Below are positions 6,442-9,149 of a DNA stretch of 9,149 bases, one piece after another. The notes beneath the pieces were generated by a model. The model had not been told where the DNA came from. It made no database searches and was given only the letters and a program-made list of their open reading frames with translations. Within the stretch, counting starts at the first letter, position 1. Each line of letters opens with the position of its first letter. Origin of the DNA: Verrucomicrobiota bacterium (GTDB lineage: Bacteria > Verrucomicrobiota > Lentisphaeria > Oligosphaerales > Oligosphaeraceae); NCBI GenBank assembly GCA_022709995.1, contig JAKLHU010000054.1, forward strand, positions 1 through 9,149, read 5' to 3'. Both the position numbers and the translations under genes were made by a program.

Positions 6442-7359
6442 ATGACCAGCCATCGCCTGACTCCTTATCTGTTCGTCCTTCCAGCGCTGGCAGTGTATGG
6501 GCTGTTCGTGGCCTTCCCAATCCTTGATTCGTTCCGCATGAGCTTCCTGCATTGGGAAAGCCCACTCCTGCCACCGGAATTCTGCGGGTTGGACAACTTC
6601 CAACAGCTTGCGACCGACCCCGTCTTCTGGCGCGCTCTGGGCCACAACCTCCTCCTGCTCGTCGGCTCCCTGCTTCTGCAATTGCCCCTGGCGGCCCTGC
6701 TGGCTTTCCTGCTTCATTATCCCACCTGGGGCCGGACGGTGCTGAGGACGGCCTTTTTTGCGCCGATGGTGATGCCGACGGCGGCAGTGGCCGTGCTTTG
6801 GCAATATGTCTACGAGCCCGGCAACGGCCTGTTGACCAGCCTGCTGCGGATGACCATCGACCAGGAGTTCAGCCATGCCTGGCTGGCCGACCCGAAGACG
6901 GCCCTGCTGTGGATTTTTGTGACCATCTGCTGGCAATACACGGGATTCCACATGGTACTGGTGATGGCCGGCTTAAGTGCGATTCCGACGGATTACTTCG
7001 AAGCCGCCCGCCTGGATGGCGCCAGCGAATGGCAGGTCTGCTGGCACGTGGCTCTGCCGGCGCTGCGACCGACCATTGCGGTGTCGGCGACGCTGTCAAT
7101 CGTCGGATCATTGAAGTATTTCGATCTGGTGTATTTGATGGCCGGGGGCTTGCCGGAATCCTCGCGCGAGGTTTTGGCGACCTACATCTATCGGCTGGCG
7201 TTTGACCAGAATCAAGGTCGATACGGCTACGGCTCGGCCGTGGCCGTGCTGCTGTTTTTGGCGGCTCTGGCCATTGTCACTCCGCTTCAGGCCCGGCGGC
7301 TCCGCTGCGGCGGGGCGGAGCGCACCGCGGCCGTTGGCAGCGGGGGGAGGGCGGCATGA
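6442..7359 (+). CDS. Sugar-type ABC transporter permease (MalF/UgpA-like, CUT1 family)
   Basis: The protein has 305 residues and starts 28 bases after the upstream stop. Its Shine-Dalgarno is weak, so translation may depend on coupling. Six hydrophobic segments lie at roughly 7-28, 68-93, 101-123, 154-177, 210-232 and 263-281, the usual count for the short MalF/UgpA/LacF type without the large periplasmic loop of E. coli MalF. The cytoplasmic EAA coupling loop that docks on the ATPase is clear: 'EAARLDGASEWQVCWH' (187-202) followed by 'VALPALRP' (203-210). Upstream 'NFQQLATDPVFWRALGHNL' is also family-typical. It forms a heterodimer with the next gene product in the inner membrane to import an oligosaccharide, polyol or glycerol-phosphate-like solute. 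The substrate cannot be read from the sequence. The C-terminal tail (~285-305) is unusually Gly/Ala/Arg-rich and overlaps the ribosome-binding site of the next gene. Confidence 0.93.
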   Translation: MTSHRLTPYLFVLPALAVYGLFVAFPILDSFRMSFLHWESPLLPPEFCGLDNFQQLATDPVFWRALGHNLLLLVGSLLLQLPLAALLAFLLHYPTWGRTVLRTAFFAPMVMPTAAVAVLWQYVYEPGNGLLTSLLRMTIDQEFSHAWLADPKTALLWIFVTICWQYTGFHMVLVMAGLSAIPTDYFEAARLDGASEWQVCWHVALPALRPTIAVSATLSIVGSLKYFDLVYLMAGGLPESSREVLATYIYRLAFDQNQGRYGYGSAVAVLLFLAALAIVTPLQARRLRCGGAERTAAVGSGGRAA

Positions 7360-8198
7360 AAAAGTTCACCTGCCGGCGTCTCGTCCCCTTTTGCCTTCGC
7401 CATGCGGTGTTGGCCGGATTCCTGCTGGTGACGGCCTACCCGCTGGTGTGGATGGCGTTGACGGCGTTTCGAACCGAGGGGGACGCCCAGGCGCGGCCGC
7501 TGGGTCTGCCCCGGCAGTGGGTGATGACGAATTTGGCCGAGGTGGTTCGCAGCGGCGACTTCGGCAGCGCCTACGCCAACAGCCTGATGCTGTGCACCGC
7601 CGCCGTCGCCGGCGCCGTCACGCTGGCGGCTTTAGCGGCCTTTGCTTTTGCCCAGCTGCGCTTTCGCGGCAGCCACGCGTTATTTCTGCTGTTTCTTGTC
7701 GGCATGATGATTCCGGTGCATGTCACCCTGATTCCGCTCAATCGTCTGCTGGGCGTCGAAGGCCTGGGCATCAAGGGCGGTCTGACCGCGCTGGCCGGAC
7801 CCTACATCGGCTTCGCCCTGCCGATCAGCATTCTGATTTTGCGAGGGGCGTTTGCGGCTCTGCCGCCTGATCTTCTCGACGCCAGCCGGGTCGACGGCTG
7901 TTCCGCCTGGGGCGTCTTCCGGCATGTGGCCCTGCCGCTGTCACGGCCGGCCCTGGCCACGGTCGTGATCTTTAATTTTCTGACCATGTGGAACGAATTC
8001 GCGTTTGCCCTCACGTTGCTTGGCCCGGGCCGCGAGACCTTGCCGCTGGCCCTGACCCAGTTCAAAGGCGAGCATGACATTCAGATCACGCTGACCAGCG
8101 CCGCCCTCGTTCTCGTCGTCATCCCGCTGATCATAGTCTATGTTTTTGCCCAAAAGCATATTATCCGCGGCCTGACAGCCGGCGCCGTCAAGGAATGA
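7356..8198 (+). CDS. Sugar-type ABC transporter permease (MalG/UgpE-like, CUT1 family)
   Basis: The protein has 280 residues. Its ATG overlaps the stop of the previous permease (atga), and a strong Shine-Dalgarno (ggagg, 7346-7350) lies inside that gene, so the two are translationally coupled. Hydrophobic segments at about 15-37, 76-99, 108-130, 145-163, 197-220 and 248-266 give the usual six. The coupling loop is 'DASRVDGCSAWGVFRHVALP' (175-194), with D-A-S in place of the classical E-A-A, which is common in MalG-type proteins. 'NSLML' (75-79), 'PVHVTLIPLNRLL' (120-132) and the C-terminal 'FAQKHIIRGLTAGAVKE' are strong MalG-family marks. It is the partner permease of 6442-7359. No solute-binding protein or ATPase gene is next to the pair, which suggests a shared MsmX-type ATPase and a binding protein encoded elsewhere. 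The last bases of the gene coincide with the start of the direct repeat at 8192. Confidence 0.94.
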   Translation: MKKFTCRRLVPFCLRHAVLAGFLLVTAYPLVWMALTAFRTEGDAQARPLGLPRQWVMTNLAEVVRSGDFGSAYANSLMLCTAAVAGAVTLAALAAFAFAQLRFRGSHALFLLFLVGMMIPVHVTLIPLNRLLGVEGLGIKGGLTALAGPYIGFALPISILILRGAFAALPPDLLDASRVDGCSAWGVFRHVALPLSRPALATVVIFNFLTMWNEFAFALTLLGPGRETLPLALTQFKGEHDIQITLTSAALVLVVIPLIIVYVFAQKHIIRGLTAGAVKE

Positions 8199-8256
8199 CC
8201 GGAAACGCCGCCGGATAGAACCACCGATGGACACGGATGGACACGGATTATAATTC
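8192..8256. repeat. 65-bp direct repeat, copy 1 (contains gatggacacg tandem)
   Basis: This copy runs from ggaatgacc, which includes the permease stop codon, to taattc. It matches 8338-8401 at about 59 of 65 positions with one single-base gap. Its core is a 10-bp tandem, gatggacacg at 8226-8235 and 8236-8245, followed by gat. From general knowledge, closely similar 'accaccgatggacacggatg' stretches recur in intergenic DNA of many PVC and other environmental bacteria and give spurious small ORFs reading 'TDGHG' or 'RWTRMDTD'. Its function is unknown. Confidence 0.85.
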
Positions 8257-8337
8257 AGGGAAGAAACGCATCCGGCCATGAACAAGGTCGCATTCTGAAC
8301 GACCGGAAAATGGCGGGACTTCGTGTCGGTCTCATCC

Positions 8338-8401
8338 GGAATGACCGAAACGCCGCGGGGAAGAACCACCGATGGGCACGGATGGACACGGATTATTATT
8401 C
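8338..8401. repeat. 65-bp direct repeat, copy 2
   Basis: This is the second copy, starting 146 bases after the first. It has the same ggaatgaccg lead, the aagaaccacc stretch, then gatgggcacg (8371-8380) and gatggacacg (8381-8390), ending in attattc. Differences from copy 1 are scattered, so the duplication is not very recent. A third, partial occurrence of the lead (gaacgaccggaaa) is at 8297-8309. Apart from these repeats and the hairpin at 8430, I see nothing identifiable in 8199-8473. Confidence 0.85.
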
Positions 8402-8429
8402 GCGGGCTTTCGGGGTTGCGCCAGCGCCG

Positions 8430-8469
8430 CGCCGGCCCGCCGAACCGGACCGGGGCGGCAGTGCCGGCG
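8430..8469. terminator. GC-rich hairpin between convergent genes, possible terminator for the minus-strand gene
   Basis: cgccggc (8430-8436) pairs with gccggcg (8463-8469), and inside it ccgcc (8437-8441) pairs with ggcgg (8454-8458). The right side carries a 4-base bulge (cagt) and the loop is 12 bases. It ends four bases from the stop of the oxidoreductase gene and sits between converging transcription units, as a bidirectional barrier would. Neither side has a T-run, so a classical intrinsic mechanism is doubtful. Confidence 0.35.
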
Positions 8470-8473
8470 AGGT

Positions 8474-9149
8474 TCAGCCGCGGAAGACGTCATAGCCGGT
8501 CGTATCCACGATGCTTCCGGGACGCGACCAGGAGCAGGGGCCGACCTCGGCCGGCAGGACGCCGTCCTGGAAGGCCTTCTGAAAGCGTTCCGCCAGACCG
8601 GTCATGACCCGGACCTGCTTGCCGGGCACGCCCATCTTGTAGACGAGTCCGGCCGGGAAGTCGGCGATGACATTGTGGACGGAATCCTGGGCGGCGTTGA
8701 TGCAGACGATGTGCGGTGTCGCGGTGTCGATGGTGCAGGCCATGTTTTTTTCGCCGCGGACCGTGGCGATGGCGTCCCAGTACTTCAGATTGACCTGGCC
8801 GTCCGGCGAGCCGTAGTCCTTGGTGGCGCCGTTCTTGAAGTGCGCGACCAGGTGCTTGCCGGTGAAGAAGGTGACCGTGGCCTCGTCGAATTCATAGGTG
8901 AATTCCGGCCCATACTGTTTTGACACGGCGTGGGTCGTATAGAAGAGTACTTCGACGCCGTCGGCGGTCATGATGCGCATGGCGGCGGTGTCGTAGTTGC
9001 TGATGGGGTTGGCGCGGTACAGTTCCGCCTGCACCGACCGTGGCTGCGCTGCGGCGGCCGGGCCCGGCCGGCCCAGCACAAACAGCATATTGTGCAAATA
9101 GTGGGCGCAGGCGTTGTTGGCCGGGCTGTCGAGAATCCAGTCTCCCTGG
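8474..9149 (-). CDS. Gfo/Idh/MocA-family oxidoreductase, C-terminal part (5' end outside window)
   Basis: The frame is open through the right edge, and 224 residues are visible, ending at a TGA on the minus strand. An internal TTG at 9097 is not the start: the codons before it read 'GDWILDSPANNACAHYLHN', which belongs to the conserved middle of this family ('W.l.dsP.NNa.aHylhnmLFvlG'). Other landmarks are 'VQAELYRANPISNYDTAAMR' around 39-58, 'GVEVLFYTTHAV' (64-75) and 'PEFTYEFDEATVTFF' (81-95), all from the C-terminal alpha/beta substrate domain. The NAD(P)-binding Rossmann half and the catalytic EKP-type motif lie outside the window. These cytoplasmic enzymes oxidise or reduce sugars, inositols or sugar derivatives; the exact substrate is unknown. 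It converges on the ABC permease run, so co-regulation is not shown by the sequence. Confidence 0.85.
   Translation of the reverse strand, partial: QGDWILDSPANNACAHYLHNMLFVLGRPGPAAAAQPRSVQAELYRANPISNYDTAAMRIMTADGVEVLFYTTHAVSKQYGPEFTYEFDEATVTFFTGKHLVAHFKNGATKDYGSPDGQVNLKYWDAIATVRGEKNMACTIDTATPHIVCINAAQDSVHNVIADFPAGLVYKMGVPGKQVRVMTGLAERFQKAFQDGVLPAEVGPCSWSRPGSIVDTTGYDVFRG

Noticed and set aside
8226..8391. CRISPR-like array from the gatggacacg repeats
   Set aside because: The tandem is direct and contiguous with 10-base units, and the larger repeats occur only twice at 146-base offset. There are no regular spacers and no cas genes.
8372..8923. Plus-strand open frame opposite the oxidoreductase
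   Set aside because: It starts inside the gatggacacg repeat (TDGHG reading) and runs antisense to a frame with clear Gfo/Idh/MocA motifs.
1..9149. tRNA, rRNA, transposase, integrase, phage or defence genes
   Set aside because: None of the expected motifs or folds was seen on either strand. The inverted-repeat element is the only candidate mobile DNA, and it has no coding partner here.

Overview
The window looks like a chromosomal segment from a GC-rich member of the PVC group, most likely Lentisphaerota (Victivallales-like) or a close relative. The main evidence is the type IV pilin/pseudopilin-like protein: its N-terminus and the following '[10 protein letters not shown]...[10 protein letters not shown]' stretch are typical of the large prepilin families of Lentisphaerae, Verrucomicrobia and Planctomycetes. 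The beta-helix protein, degenerate sulfatase-modifying-factor fold, sugar-type ABC permeases and Gfo/Idh/MocA oxidoreductase, together with a 'gatggacacg' dispersed repeat, fit the same group. This assignment comes from sequence character recalled from memory and is not a database result.

Layout. Positions 1-744 hold the 3' part of a divergent NAD-dependent glycerol-3-phosphate dehydrogenase-like gene. A 372-base gap follows, holding a 234-bp segment bounded by 29-bp inverted repeats (755-988). A prepilin-like gene (1117-1908) comes next. Then a leader with a good sigma-70-type promoter candidate (1966-1994), a hairpin and a strong Shine-Dalgarno site opens a run of five same-strand genes: a secreted beta-helix protein (2104-3999), a secreted protein with a degenerate FGE/SUMF1-like domain (4089-5309), a secreted protein with a C-terminal Ig-like domain (5421-6413), and two sugar-type ABC permeases (6442-7359 and 7356-8198, overlapping by 4 bases). 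The 275 bases after the permeases carry two ~65-bp direct repeats and a GC-rich hairpin. The window ends in the C-terminal 224 residues of a Gfo/Idh/MocA-family oxidoreductase on the minus strand, which runs off the right edge.

How the genes may work together. The two permeases form the membrane channel of a CUT1-type (MalFG-like) importer. No solute-binding protein or ATPase is in view, so those would have to be encoded elsewhere. The three exported proteins ahead of them have surface-carbohydrate or adhesion-type folds. If the promoter at ~1970 drives the whole run, the simplest reading is a secreted polysaccharide-handling or polysaccharide-binding module coupled to oligosaccharide uptake, with the oxidoreductase as a possible downstream sugar enzyme. 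That functional link is inference from gene order. No tRNA, rRNA, CRISPR array, transposase or recognisable defence system was found. The least explained parts are the inverted-repeat element, the 65-bp direct repeats and the unfamiliar proteins at 4089-5309 and 5421-6413.
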